DNA of 64,000 nt, taken from Gemmatimonadota bacterium (lineage in GTDB: Bacteria > Gemmatimonadota > Gemmatimonadetes > Gemmatimonadales > Gemmatimonadaceae). The stretch covers positions 1,178,001-1,242,000 of the forward strand of contig JADJRJ010000031.1 of NCBI GenBank assembly GCA_016712265.1. The letters run 5' to 3'. The notes under the pieces are model-generated. The model made no database searches. It saw only the letters and a list, made by a program, of their open reading frames with translations, and was not told where the DNA came from. Within the stretch, counting starts at the first letter, position 1, and each line of letters opens with the position of its first letter. Made by a program: the position numbers and the translations under genes. Positions 16,428-24,758 of the stretch are shown piece by piece.

Positions 16428-17236
16428 GTGTCAACAAAGGAAGCGACGGACGCCGTTCCGTCGAGGTCGAGATCGAGGTTCCGGGCACCCCGGAGGACGT
16501 GTGGCAGGCGATCGCCTCTGGGCCAGGGCTCTCCGCGTGGTTCGTGCCGGCCGTCTTCGAAGAGGAGCAGGGTCGGCCGGTCGCGGTTACCCTGGATTTT
16601 GGCCCGGGGATGGCGTCTCGCTCGGTTGTCACCAACTGGGATCCACCACGAGTCTTCGCGCGAGAGGGTTCGGGCTGGGTTGCCGGATCGCCACCGCTCG
16701 CGACGGAGTTCATCGTCGAGGCGAGGGCGGGTGGGGTGTGCCGCGTGCGCATCGTCCAGAGCCTGTTCGCAAGCACCGACGATTGGGACGGGCAACTGAC
16801 TGGTGCCGAAGAGGGGTGGCCGAGCATCCTCCGCATCCTGCGGATCTATCTCGCCCATTTTCGCGGGCAACGCTCGGCGATCACGAGGGTCATGGCGGCG
16901 GTGCCTGGGACGGGCGCGGAGGCATGGGCGGCGCTGACTGGTGCACTTGGCCTGACGGGGGTTGTGAGTGGGCAACGATGGTCGGTTCCGGCTGGCGTTC
17001 CCGCGCTTGGCGGTGTTGTGGAGCGCATCGACGACCATCCCAAGGGCGCGCTGCTCCGACTGGACGCGCCGGGTGCCGGCATTGCTGCTGTAGGCACGAT
17101 CGAGTTCGGTGACACCGTGATGGCGACGCTCACCCTCTTCCTGTACGGCGATGAGGCGGAGGCCACGGCCGCCCGTGTTACGCCGGTCTGGCAAGCGTGG
17201 ATGCAGGAGCGCTTCCCAATGCCGACGTCAGGATAG
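16424..17236 (+). CDS. SRPBCC (AHSA1/polyketide-cyclase fold) protein
   Basis: A 270-residue START/Bet v 1-fold protein. Residues 11-145 are the AHSA1-like domain, with the typical opening VEIEVPGTPEDVWQAIASGP and GLSAWFVPAVFEE, and the WPSILRILRIYLAHF helix. A second, shorter copy or extension follows to about 260 (LFLYGDEAEATAARVTPVWQ). Such proteins bind hydrophobic ligands or act as Hsp90 co-activator-like modules. Here the ArsR partner, overlapping by 4 bases, suggests ligand-controlled expression of both. A particular ligand cannot be named. Confidence 0.82.
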   Translation: MSVNKGSDGRRSVEVEIEVPGTPEDVWQAIASGPGLSAWFVPAVFEEEQGRPVAVTLDFGPGMASRSVVTNWDPPRVFAREGSGWVAGSPPLATEFIVEARAGGVCRVRIVQSLFASTDDWDGQLTGAEEGWPSILRILRIYLAHFRGQRSAITRVMAAVPGTGAEAWAALTGALGLTGVVSGQRWSVPAGVPALGGVVERIDDHPKGALLRLDAPGAGIAAVGTIEFGDTVMATLTLFLYGDEAEATAARVTPVWQAWMQERFPMPTSG

Positions 17237-17731
17237 CCGCCGCGTCCGACAGGGAACGGCTGCGACTCGGGCCCTCGCTCCGCGTTGGCGACACACGGCT
17301 CGTCCCCGAGAGCACGAAGTGGTCCCAGCGCAGCAGGTGGCACCGTGGAGCGAGATGCCGACGTGGATTCCGGCAAGCGATCCGAGTTGGTCACTGCGCG
17401 CACAGATATCGCCCGCGCTCTCGCGCCGGGCTCACGTTTCGCTCGCTGGCGACGACCACCCTCGATGGAAGGGCGTGGTTCAACGGGCTGTCGGAGGCGG
17501 GCAGGACCCAGATGTCGCCTAGCGCGCGGCTTCCGGACGCCAAGAAGGCCGTGCTCGCTGCCTGGCGGGCTCAGCCGAAGTAGGGCGGCGCTGACCGACA
17601 GGCCAGGACGGCCGCCGTTCCCGATCGCTGCGCGAGCGCCCGGCTCCCTCCTGTTGGTCCGGGGCAGGGCCAGTTAACGTTGCCTGCAATCGAGGGCACC
17701 AGTTCCGGCCAGCCCCGCACCCACGGTCGAC
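17237..17731. other. 495-base stretch without a convincing intact gene
   Basis: No promoter, hairpin or RNA gene was recognised. Some protein-like fragments appear in different frames. One runs near 17345-17460 (VERDADVDSGKRSEL, DIARALAPGSRFARW), and another ends at 17583 (LDGRAWFNGLSEAGRTQ, LPDAKKAVLAAWRAQPK). Together they look like a decayed short gene, but no family was identified. The remaining 150 bases before the VOC gene show nothing beyond a GTTAAC hexamer. Confidence 0.35.
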
Positions 17732-18100
17732 ATGCAACTCGGCGCCTTCTCCGTCAGCCTTGCCGTGAAGGATATCGCGGCCTCCCGGGCGTTCTACGAA
17801 GCCCTCGGCTTCACCCAGATGGGCGGCAACCAGGCCCAGGGGTGGTTGATCCTCAAGAACGGGTCAACGCTCATCGGCCTGTTCCAGGGGATGTTCGAGA
17901 AGAACACCCTGACCTTCACCCCGGGTTGGGACAGCAATGCGCAGTTGGTCCCGGGTTTCACGGACGTGCGTGAGCTGCAGCGCCAGTTGAAGGAGAAGGG
18001 GCTGGCGTTCACGCTGGAAGCGAAGGACGGTACGGGTCCGGCTCACTTCGTCGTGGTGGATCCCGACGGCAATCCGGTGTTGGTCGACCAGCACGTGTGA
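17732..18100 (+). CDS. VOC-fold (glyoxalase superfamily) protein
   Basis: A 122-residue single VOC-domain protein. It shows two beta-alpha-beta-beta-beta modules: SLAVKDIAASRAFYEALGFT at the start and GPAHFVVVDPDGNPVLVDQH at the end, which carries the family's usual PDGN turn. It resembles glyoxalase/dioxygenase-like proteins of unknown substrate. Its stop overlaps the GTG start of the following methyltransferase gene, so the two are co-translated. Confidence 0.88.
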   Translation: MQLGAFSVSLAVKDIAASRAFYEALGFTQMGGNQAQGWLILKNGSTLIGLFQGMFEKNTLTFTPGWDSNAQLVPGFTDVRELQRQLKEKGLAFTLEAKDGTGPAHFVVVDPDGNPVLVDQHV

Positions 18101-18882
18101 CGGCATCCATCGACGCGACGATCCGGCCGATCTCGCACCAGAGCACCAACGACGCGACCTTTCGCCTCGTCGAGCCATTGCTTGTGGCGGGGGTGCGCGT
18201 CCTCGATCTCGGCGCTGGCAAGGGTTACTTCTCGCAGTGGGTGGGCGAACATGTGCGCCAGGCGATGCACGTGGAGCCCGCGACGATCGTGGCGGCGTGC
18301 GACGTGACGCCAGAGATCTTCAGGTATGGCGCCATCACATGCAACCGCATCGGGGCGGACGGGCGCCTCCCATACGCCGATGCGTCGTTCGATGTCGTGT
18401 GCAGCCTCGAGGTCGTCGAGCATGTCGAGGACCAGTACGCGTTCTGCCGGGAGATACTGCGCGTGCTTAGGCCCGGCGGGCGTGCCATCGTCAGCACGCC
18501 CAACGTGCTCAACATGAATTCCCGGTGGCGTATCTTCGGGACCGGATTCGCCACCCTGTTTGACCCGCTCTCGCTGAGCGAGGTGGACGTGGTCCACACC
18601 TCCGGGCACATCCATCCGGTCAGCTACTACTACCTCGCCTTTGCCCTGCTCCGCGCGGGCGCGTCAGAAGTGAGCCCGAGGTACGATCGCACCAAGCGCT
18701 CCGCCGTGGCGCTGTGGCTGCTGTCCTGGCCGCTCATGGCCTGGCATCGCTGGCGATTCCGGCAACGTTTGGCCCGACGACAGCCCCAGGTCGCCATGGA
18801 GAACGCGGCCCTGCTTGACGCGTGCGAATCGCGCGCGATGTGCTGCGCGCGGAGCATCATCGTGGTCGCGCGAGCCGCGTAG
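18097..18882 (+). CDS. Class I SAM-dependent methyltransferase
   Basis: A 261-residue methyltransferase with a GTG start overlapping the upstream VOC stop. Motif I is VRVLDLGAGKGYFSQWVGEH, motif II includes GRLPYADASFDVVCSLEVVE, and motif III is LRVLRPGGRAIVSTPNVLNM, giving a Methyltransf_11/25-type core in residues 30-150. The C-terminal region has a hydrophobic stretch (VALWLLSWPLMAW near 208-220) that may touch the membrane. The context does not reveal the substrate; similar proteins modify lipids, quinones or sugars. Confidence 0.85.
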   Translation: MTASIDATIRPISHQSTNDATFRLVEPLLVAGVRVLDLGAGKGYFSQWVGEHVRQAMHVEPATIVAACDVTPEIFRYGAITCNRIGADGRLPYADASFDVVCSLEVVEHVEDQYAFCREILRVLRPGGRAIVSTPNVLNMNSRWRIFGTGFATLFDPLSLSEVDVVHTSGHIHPVSYYYLAFALLRAGASEVSPRYDRTKRSAVALWLLSWPLMAWHRWRFRQRLARRQPQVAMENAALLDACESRAMCCARSIIVVARAA

Positions 18883-18978
18883 CGCTTCGCAGCATCCGGC
18901 ACGGGGCGGGTACGTCATCCTGGCATTGCGGCGCCCGACGTACGCGCGAAGGAGCACGCTCCCGCCGCGCTGCGACGA

Positions 18979-20034
18979 TCAGTCGGATCCCTTGAGTCCC
19001 TTGAGCTGCGCGTCCACGGCAGTCGGCAGGAAGAGATTGTCCGCAATCGACGCGATCTCCTCGGCGTCGTGCCAAGCTTGTTCCAGGCTGGCGAGTTCAC
19101 CCTCGAGGGCCCGGCGCTCCGATTCCTCATGCAGGGCCATCTCCAGCGCGAGGCGCTGGGCGACGGGCAGCGAGAAGAGCCCATACTTGTGGAACTCGCT
19201 TTCCTGCCGTCGTCTGGCGCCTTTCGTCACGCCATCCGTGGTCATCGCTTTCATCAGGTGGCGCGAGCGGCCGCCCAGCATTGAAAGGTACTTCGCGGGG
19301 TGCCCGTAGCTTTCGATCTCGCGCACGGCCGCCGAGACGTCCTTACGCTTTCCGCCGAACCGATTGACCTGCGGGAGGATGAGCGCCGCTACCCGTTCCG
19401 CGTCGGGACCACGGAACACCTCCTCCCCGCCCTTGAATCGGAGACGGAGCCCGAGTGACCCATCGGCCTCGGTCTGCATCTCGGTTTCGGCAAGGTGTCG
19501 TCGGCGAACCTCGACCAAGCCGTTCTGCGCCGTGCGAAGCCGCGCCACGATGGCCTGCGGACTTCCAAAAACGGCCCGCCGGCCCAGCTGCGCGAGTACG
19601 CCGGTGAATCCCGCCATGCCCACGCCGGCGGCCGTTCCCCCCGCAAAGACGGCGGCGGCCGCGGCGACGCCCGCGCCACTCCAGAGTAGTGCACGCGTCC
19701 GGCGGCGTCCGAATTGGTCGCCGTAACGCCAGGCGGCGAACTCCGGGCGCTGCGGTTCTCCGATGCGCACCAAGGTCGTGCCGTCGCGCAGTTGGGCAAG
19801 TCCGATGTTGTCGGTCGACACGCGTCGCCGGGTGTCGCTGTACAACCGCTCGGCCTGCTCAATCGCCTCCCACCGTTCTTCCAGCGGTGTGAGGTTCCAC
19901 CGCTCGCAGCTGCGACACACCACCCACAGCCGCCCCCGTGATGGATCAAACGCAAGGCGCTGCCCGACCGGGAACGCCTCCAGCGATTCGTTGGAGCCGA
20001 GCGGTTTGTTACAGAAGATGCAGGTGGAGTACAT
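18979..20034 (-). CDS. Zinc-ribbon membrane protein of unknown function
   Basis: A 351-residue protein if started at ATG 20034 (seven codons inside a longer frame), which puts a four-cysteine zinc ribbon at the N-terminus: YSTCIFCNKPLG and VVCRSCERWNLTP. Residues about 110-150 hold two hydrophobic segments (LLWSGAGVAAAAAVFAGGTA, then GMAGFTGVLAQLG). The rest is soluble and charged, ending in a long helical part (QRLALEMALHEESERRALEG). I do not recognise the family. The protein stands alone between convergent and divergent neighbours. Confidence 0.7.
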   Translation of the reverse strand: MYSTCIFCNKPLGSNESLEAFPVGQRLAFDPSRGRLWVVCRSCERWNLTPLEERWEAIEQAERLYSDTRRRVSTDNIGLAQLRDGTTLVRIGEPQRPEFAAWRYGDQFGRRRTRALLWSGAGVAAAAAVFAGGTAAGVGMAGFTGVLAQLGRRAVFGSPQAIVARLRTAQNGLVEVRRRHLAETEMQTEADGSLGLRLRFKGGEEVFRGPDAERVAALILPQVNRFGGKRKDVSAAVREIESYGHPAKYLSMLGGRSRHLMKAMTTDGVTKGARRRQESEFHKYGLFSLPVAQRLALEMALHEESERRALEGELASLEQAWHDAEEIASIADNLFLPTAVDAQLKGLKGSD

Positions 20035-20335
20035 GCGGGAGGAGCGTCGACGCACCTCCTACGGACGTCGCCGCGCCCAAGGTTCAGCCGACGCGCCGCC
20101 GGGAGTCCAGGCCGTTCGGCCTTCACCCTCGCCGGCCACGCCCGGCTGGGACGTCGGCGCCACCACATGCGTGCCCCGGGTGTCAGGAAGACGTCGGCGG
20201 TTGGCCCGCCTGCCGAGCGGAAGTGCTCCCTGAGGGGGCGCAGGAGCGGTCAGGAAGGCGGAAATTTGATGCCGGGGGTCCGAGGCGGCGATATCACAGC
20301 GTTGCCGGCGTGGTGAGATCGGGTGAGACTTCCGC
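20035..20335. other. 301-base divergent intergenic region
   Basis: Lies between the divergent zinc-ribbon gene and the DUF1080 gene, so it should contain both promoters. No clear -35/-10 pair, palindrome or hairpin with a T tract was seen by eye. Confidence 0.4.
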
Positions 20336-21142
20336 ATGATCCATTTCCGTTGCTTCGGTCGTGCGCTGCCTCGTTTCCTGGCGGCCCTCGTCTCCCTCGC
20401 CGCGCCGGCGGCCGCCCAGCAGTCCGTCGTTGGGTATGACGACACGCCACTCCAGCCCGATGGCAAGTGGCGCGTGCACGACAGTCGTCGCCCGCGCCCG
20501 CTGGTGGTTACTCCGGGCCCCGGGGTCTTTCCCGCGCCGCCAGGCGACGCTGTGGTGCTCCTTGGCCCGCGCTCGACGACGGCGTCGTGGCGCATGGCGA
20601 GCGATTCGGCGATGACCTGGAACATCACCAACGGCGTCCTCTCCCCAGGGCGTGGGTTGATTCGGAGCAGCGACGAGTTTGGGGACGTGCAGGTGCACGT
20701 GGAATTCCAGACGCCGACGCCAGCGAAAGGTGAGGGGCAAGGGCGTGGTAACAGCGGGGTCTTTCTCGCGTGTACCTTCGAGATCCAGGTGCTGGACAGC
20801 CATGAGAACCAGACGTATGCGGACGGCCAGGCCGCCGCGATGTACGGACAGTTTCCCCCGCTGGTTAACGCATCGCGACCGCCGGGAGAATGGCAATCGT
20901 ATGACATGGCCTTCACCGCACCGCGATTCGAGGGCGAACGACTCGTGGCGCCAGCGGTGATCACGGTGTACCACAACGGCGTCCTGGTGCACCACGCGCG
21001 CCAGTTCTGGGGACCGACTGCCCATCGCCGTATCGATCCGTATGCCCCGAAACACGCACGTGGCCCGCTCTGCCTCCAGGATCATGGCAACCCGGTGCGC
21101 TTTCGCAATATTTGGGTTCGCCCCCTCGTTACGCAGCCGTGA
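20336..21142 (+). CDS. Secreted DUF1080 (3-keto-disaccharide hydrolase domain) protein
   Basis: A 268-residue exported beta-sandwich protein. The signal peptide ends near residue 27 (LAALVSLAAPAAAQQ). The mature domain shows the family's features: MTWNITNGVLSPGRGLIRSS, a lectin-like GRGNSGVFLACTFEIQVLDS, then GEWQSYDMAFTAPRF, ITVYHNGVLVHHARQFWGP and a C-terminal PLCLQDHGNPVRFRNIWVR. DUF1080 domains fold like concanavalin-type lectins, and some hydrolyse 3-keto-disaccharides. The conserved LQDHGN stretch is present. It overlaps the DinB gene by one base (TGATG). Confidence 0.88.
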   Translation: MIHFRCFGRALPRFLAALVSLAAPAAAQQSVVGYDDTPLQPDGKWRVHDSRRPRPLVVTPGPGVFPAPPGDAVVLLGPRSTTASWRMASDSAMTWNITNGVLSPGRGLIRSSDEFGDVQVHVEFQTPTPAKGEGQGRGNSGVFLACTFEIQVLDSHENQTYADGQAAAMYGQFPPLVNASRPPGEWQSYDMAFTAPRFEGERLVAPAVITVYHNGVLVHHARQFWGPTAHRRIDPYAPKHARGPLCLQDHGNPVRFRNIWVRPLVTQP

Positions 21143-21681
21143 TGCCTGTGGTGAGTCACGCCCCGTTCGGGCTGGCGTCGGGGTGTGCCGTGCTGGCGCG
21201 TACCCCTGCGGTGCTGGATGTGTGGCTGCGTGACCTGCCTGACGAGTGGCTCTCCGCCACCGAAGGAGGCGAGACCTGGAGCGCGCGCGACGTCCTGGGC
21301 CACCTGATTCACGGGGAGCGCACCGACTGGATCCCGCGGGCGCGCCTGATCCTCGCCCAGGAGGGCGACCGGCGGTTTGTGCCGTTCGACCGCACGGCGC
21401 AGTTGCGCACCACGCCTCCACCGCTCGACGAGCAACTCGCCACCTTCGCCGCGCTGCGGCGCTCCAGCCTCGAGGAGCTGCGGTCGTGGTCGCTCGACGC
21501 GTCGCAGCTCGACCTGGAGGGGGTGCACCCCGAGTTTGGTGCCGTGACCCTGAGACAGTTGCTCGCGACGTGGGTGGCCCATGACCTGGGGCACCTGGCC
21601 CAGGTGGCGCGGGTCATGGCGAAGCGGTATCGCCAGGCCGTGGGGCCCTGGCGCGCCTACCTGTCTGTGATGGATCGTTAG
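21142..21681 (+). CDS. DinB-superfamily four-helix protein
   Basis: A 179-residue protein of the DinB/YfiT-like metal-binding four-helix bundle. ATG at 21142 overlaps the previous stop (TGATG). Metal-ligand-type histidines are seen in SARDVLGHLIHGERTDW and WVAHDLGHLAQVARVM, the usual first and third helix positions. Members are often thiol-dependent transferases or stress proteins; function here is not predictable. It converges with the AraC gene, and the two stop codons overlap inside a CGTTAGGC octamer (21676-21683). Confidence 0.85.
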   Translation: MPVVSHAPFGLASGCAVLARTPAVLDVWLRDLPDEWLSATEGGETWSARDVLGHLIHGERTDWIPRARLILAQEGDRRFVPFDRTAQLRTTPPPLDEQLATFAALRRSSLEELRSWSLDASQLDLEGVHPEFGAVTLRQLLATWVAHDLGHLAQVARVMAKRYRQAVGPWRAYLSVMDR

Positions 21682-22550
21682 GCTCGCGGCGCGCGAACGG
21701 AACGCCTGGCGCCGCGTGATGTCTGACGGATCCGGGACGGAGGGCATCCGTACTCGGCGCGAAAGGCGTCGGTAAAGTGCGAGTGCGACGCGAAGCCCAG
21801 GTCGAGGGCCAGGGTCGCCAGGTGTTCGGGGCTGTCCGCCTCGGCGACGCGTTCGAGCGCTTCCCGCAGGCGAAGAGTGAGGACGTGACGATAGAGCGAC
21901 GTGCCCACCGTCCGCCGGACGAGTCGCGACAAGTGGAACGGAGACACCGCGGCCGCCTGCGCCACCTGGGCGATGGTGAGGGGGCGCCGGAACTCGGCGG
22001 CCATGAAGTCGAGCGCCCGGTCCACCACGGGCTGTGTGCCACGGCGGGACGTGAGCGCGTGGCCTGCACTGATCCGCTGCAGGAACACGGTGCCCGCTTC
22101 CTCGATGGCGAGGGGATCGCCAGGGCTCCGCGCGGCGTCCAGCGCCCGCCGATGCAGGAAGTGTGTGGGTCCATCGATGGCCCGGCTGCGCGTCTCCCGC
22201 GCGTCCCCCCCGGGGATCGTGCCGCCGGCGTCCATCAGCGCGTCGCGCCCCGCGGCGGTGAGGCGGAACACCGTGCACTGGTCGCGCCCGCCGATCGGGT
22301 GCCGGACGCGGTACGGGGTCTCGCGCGGCCAGAAGGTGACGGCCGTGGGGTCACACCGTTGCGCCTGTCCCGCCACCTCGAGGTCCCACACGCCGCGCCG
22401 GGTGACCACGACGCGATCTTCACCGCACCACTCCTCGTGGCCGCGCGGGGTGTCATGTCCGTGGCACAGCCAATCATCGAGCGCGAAGAGGGTCCCGCGG
22501 TACAGGCCGGGCGGGATCGCGCAGGATTTCGGAAGCGGGGCAATCGGCAT
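21678..22550 (-). CDS. AraC-family transcriptional regulator
   Basis: A 290-residue regulator if started at ATG 22550 (MPIAPLPKSC), chosen because the upstream extension overlaps the divergent gene and looks non-conserved. The C-terminal 100 residues hold the two AraC helix-turn-helix units: LTIAQVAQAAAVSPFHLSRL and LATLALDLGFASHSHFTDAF, followed by the conserved FRAEYGCPPSRIR. The N-terminal part (VWDLEVAGQAQRCDPTAVTF) resembles a cupin-like sensor. Its stop overlaps that of the convergent DinB gene. The nearby divergent NTF2-like gene is a candidate target. Confidence 0.88.
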   Translation of the reverse strand: MPIAPLPKSCAIPPGLYRGTLFALDDWLCHGHDTPRGHEEWCGEDRVVVTRRGVWDLEVAGQAQRCDPTAVTFWPRETPYRVRHPIGGRDQCTVFRLTAAGRDALMDAGGTIPGGDARETRSRAIDGPTHFLHRRALDAARSPGDPLAIEEAGTVFLQRISAGHALTSRRGTQPVVDRALDFMAAEFRRPLTIAQVAQAAAVSPFHLSRLVRRTVGTSLYRHVLTLRLREALERVAEADSPEHLATLALDLGFASHSHFTDAFRAEYGCPPSRIRQTSRGARRSVRAPRA

Positions 22551-22588
22551 CGTCGCCAGAATATACTGTCGCCACCATCCGTACATCC

Positions 22589-23065
22589 ATGCGTCCACTG
22601 CTCGCCCTCTTAACCCTCTGCGTCATCATGACCGTTCCGGCCGACGCCCAGTCCCTGGGGCCACAACCCGAGGCCACCACCCAGGCAGAGCTTCTCCACC
22701 TGCGTGACGCGGTCTGGCGCGCGTGGTTCAGCAACGATGGCGCCGCGTTCGAGCGCATCGTCCCCGACGAACTGCTCGCGATCGGTTGGGACGGCGGTCC
22801 CTGGAACGACCGGGCACGCACCATGGAACGCATGCGCGAGTTTGCGGCGACGGGCCAGGTGTTGCGAAGCCTCGCGTTTCCGGAAAACGCCTTCCAGCAG
22901 TACGGCGACGTCGTCCTCCTGTACTCCACCTTCAGGCTCGTTGTGGGCCAGAAGGCGGGGGAAGGGTCCACCACGACGACGGGTCGTGCGAGCGAGGTGT
23001 TTGTGCGGCGGCATGGTCGCTGGATCCACACCGCCTGGCACCTCGACGCAACACCAAACAACTAG
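22589..23065 (+). CDS. Exported NTF2-like (SnoaL/DUF4440) protein
   Basis: A 158-residue protein with a signal peptide (LLALLTLCVIMTVPADAQS) and an NTF2-like cone fold: a long first helix (LLHLRDAVWRAWFSNDGAAF), the conserved DELLAIGW, and the strand pattern VVLLYSTFRLVV and GRASEVFVRRHGRWIHTAWH near the end. Proteins like this bind small ligands or act as isomerases or hydrolases; no catalytic residue can be assigned. It diverges from the AraC gene and converges with the beta-lactamase gene, sharing a 4-base overlap at the stops. Confidence 0.82.
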   Translation: MRPLLALLTLCVIMTVPADAQSLGPQPEATTQAELLHLRDAVWRAWFSNDGAAFERIVPDELLAIGWDGGPWNDRARTMERMREFAATGQVLRSLAFPENAFQQYGDVVLLYSTFRLVVGQKAGEGSTTTTGRASEVFVRRHGRWIHTAWHLDATPNN

Positions 23066-23967
23066 GGGGTGCGTTCGGCCTCGAGGCGTCGCGCCAGTGC
23101 GGTGCGCGCGTTGGTGGCGTAGCCCCGACACGCCTCGCGATCGACGAGGGCGTCGGCGGCACCCGCGGCGCGCGCATCGACCCGCTGCCAGAAGCGCGAC
23201 GCGTCCGGATGCGGGGTGACGAGGATGTCGCACGAGAGTGACTCAAGCCGCGCGTAACCCGCGCGGAACAGGGTAGCGGCCTCTGATCCGGAGAAACGGA
23301 AGCCATCGGACGAGATCGGGCTTTGCGAGTCGGCATACACGATCTCGCGACACGTCACGGAGTCGCATGCCGACCACGTCCATGTCGTACCGCCAGGTGT
23401 ATGGCCGCCGGTATGGTGTGCCGTGATCGCGAGTCGTCCGACGCGGACCGTGTCGAGGTCACGAACTACTTCCACCCGGCGCACCGGCGTGATGCCGAGC
23501 GGCTCGCGGTGCTGTGGATCGTTCGGTTGGCTGCGACCGGTGCGGAGCACCGCGGCGGCCGGTGGCAGTGCCGCCACCCGCGCCTGGGTCGCGCGCTGGA
23601 GGAGGGACAGCCCGCCGGCGTGGTCGTAGTGCACATGGGAGTTGAGGAGGAACTTGATGTCCTCGAGGCGAAACCCGGCGGCGCGCACGCTGGCGGCAAT
23701 CAGTGGTGCGGACTCCTCGAGACCCCCATCAATGAGGACATGGCCCTCGGCTGAGGTGATGAGGATGGCCGCCAGCCCCCGGGTGCCCACATACCAGGTG
23801 TTCCCGTGAATGCGCACCGGTGGTTGTGGCGTGTTCCAGGTCGCGCAGGAGGCGCACGGCGCGGTCGCACGGAGTGGCGATTGGGCGCCCGCGGCAGGGA
23901 TGGCCACCGTGGCGAGAAGGAGGAGGGACGAAGCGCCGCGCAGGGCCGGGCGGAATGGAGTCGTCAT
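23062..23967 (-). CDS. Subclass B3 metallo-beta-lactamase
   Basis: A 301-residue exported enzyme. ATG at 23967 gives a signal peptide ending AIPAAGAQS. Metal-site residues typical of B3 enzymes are present. His111, His113, Asp115 and His116 occur in LLNSHVHYDHAGG, His189 in GGHTPGGTTW, and His253 in LVTPHPDASRF. The B3-type loop VYADSQSPISSDGFRF is also present, where B1 enzymes would have a cysteine ligand. The length and LIDGGLEESAPLI start of the fold fit L1/FEZ/AIM-like proteins. It is probably an intrinsic chromosomal enzyme, since no mobile element is near. Hydrolysis of beta-lactams is expected from the family but not shown. Confidence 0.9.
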   Translation of the reverse strand: MTTPFRPALRGASSLLLLATVAIPAAGAQSPLRATAPCASCATWNTPQPPVRIHGNTWYVGTRGLAAILITSAEGHVLIDGGLEESAPLIAASVRAAGFRLEDIKFLLNSHVHYDHAGGLSLLQRATQARVAALPPAAAVLRTGRSQPNDPQHREPLGITPVRRVEVVRDLDTVRVGRLAITAHHTGGHTPGGTTWTWSACDSVTCREIVYADSQSPISSDGFRFSGSEAATLFRAGYARLESLSCDILVTPHPDASRFWQRVDARAAGAADALVDREACRGYATNARTALARRLEAERTP

Positions 23968-24067
23968 TCCCGCAACGTAGCCGCGCACCCGGGAGAACTT
24001 CCACCGGGAACCGCGCCACCGCCGGGACATCAAACCTTGACGACGCGAGCCGCGGTGTCACCTTCCG

Positions 24068-24757
24068 TTGACGGTCTCACTGTGCGTCTCCTTTCCCCGG
24101 CCCCGTGGAAGCTTCCGCCTGCGATTGCTCTCGGAACGGGTGCTCCTGGTCGAGGTGGGGGACCCGGGAGCCATGGACGCGATCACGCGTGCGCGCGTGC
24201 GAGCCGTTGTCGAGCTGCTGCGTCGTCGACCGGTGCCAGGCATCATCGACATCGTCCCGGCCTATAACACGATAGCATTGCATGCCGCAGGCCCGCTCGG
24301 TGACGACGTCGTCGGCGAGGTCCGGTGTCGGTTGGCCGATCTGGTGGGCGTCACGCCACCCCCGGGTCGACTGGTCGACGTCCCGGTGCGGTACGGCGGC
24401 GCTGACGGTCCGGACCTGGAGGAGCTTGCCGCCCATGCGGGGCTGTCCGCATCGGAGGTGATCACCCTCCACGCGGGGGCGGTCTACGAGGTCGCCATGG
24501 TCGGGTTCAGTCCCGGCTTTCCGTACTTGGCCGGTTTGCCGGAACGCCTGGCCATGCCGCGACGGACGTCGCCACGCACCCAGGTGCCGGCGGGATCGGT
24601 GGCGATCGGTGGACGCCAGACGGGGATCTATCCCCTCGCGTCTCCCGGCGGGTGGCGTCTGATCGGTCGGACGAGTGTGTCGCTGTTCTCGCCGACGCAG
24701 GATCCACCGACCTTGCTCGTGCTAGGTGACCGGGTGCGCTTCGTTCCGGAAGGATGA
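24068..24757 (+). CDS. pxpB: 5-oxoprolinase subunit PxpB (KipI-like)
   Basis: A 229-residue protein matching PxpB/KipI: LRLLSERVLLVEVGDPGAMD, the TITIHYD-like IVPAYNTIALHAAG, VDVPVRYGGADGPDLEELAA, and the highly conserved VGFSPGFPYLAGLPERLAMP and PAGSVAIGGRQTGIYPLASP. With PxpC and PxpA it forms the ATP-dependent 5-oxoprolinase that opens pyroglutamate to glutamate in the cytoplasm. The start is TTG at 24068; other starts slightly downstream are possible, because homologues begin near LRLLSERV. It is first in the pxpB-pxpC-pxpA operon. Confidence 0.92.
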   Translation: MTVSLCVSFPRPRGSFRLRLLSERVLLVEVGDPGAMDAITRARVRAVVELLRRRPVPGIIDIVPAYNTIALHAAGPLGDDVVGEVRCRLADLVGVTPPPGRLVDVPVRYGGADGPDLEELAAHAGLSASEVITLHAGAVYEVAMVGFSPGFPYLAGLPERLAMPRRTSPRTQVPAGSVAIGGRQTGIYPLASPGGWRLIGRTSVSLFSPTQDPPTLLVLGDRVRFVPEG

Positions 24758-24758
24758 C

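Noticed and set aside
17237..17731. tRNA or small RNA gene
   Set aside because: No cloverleaf-type pairing, no TTCRA-type T-loop and no terminator could be found.
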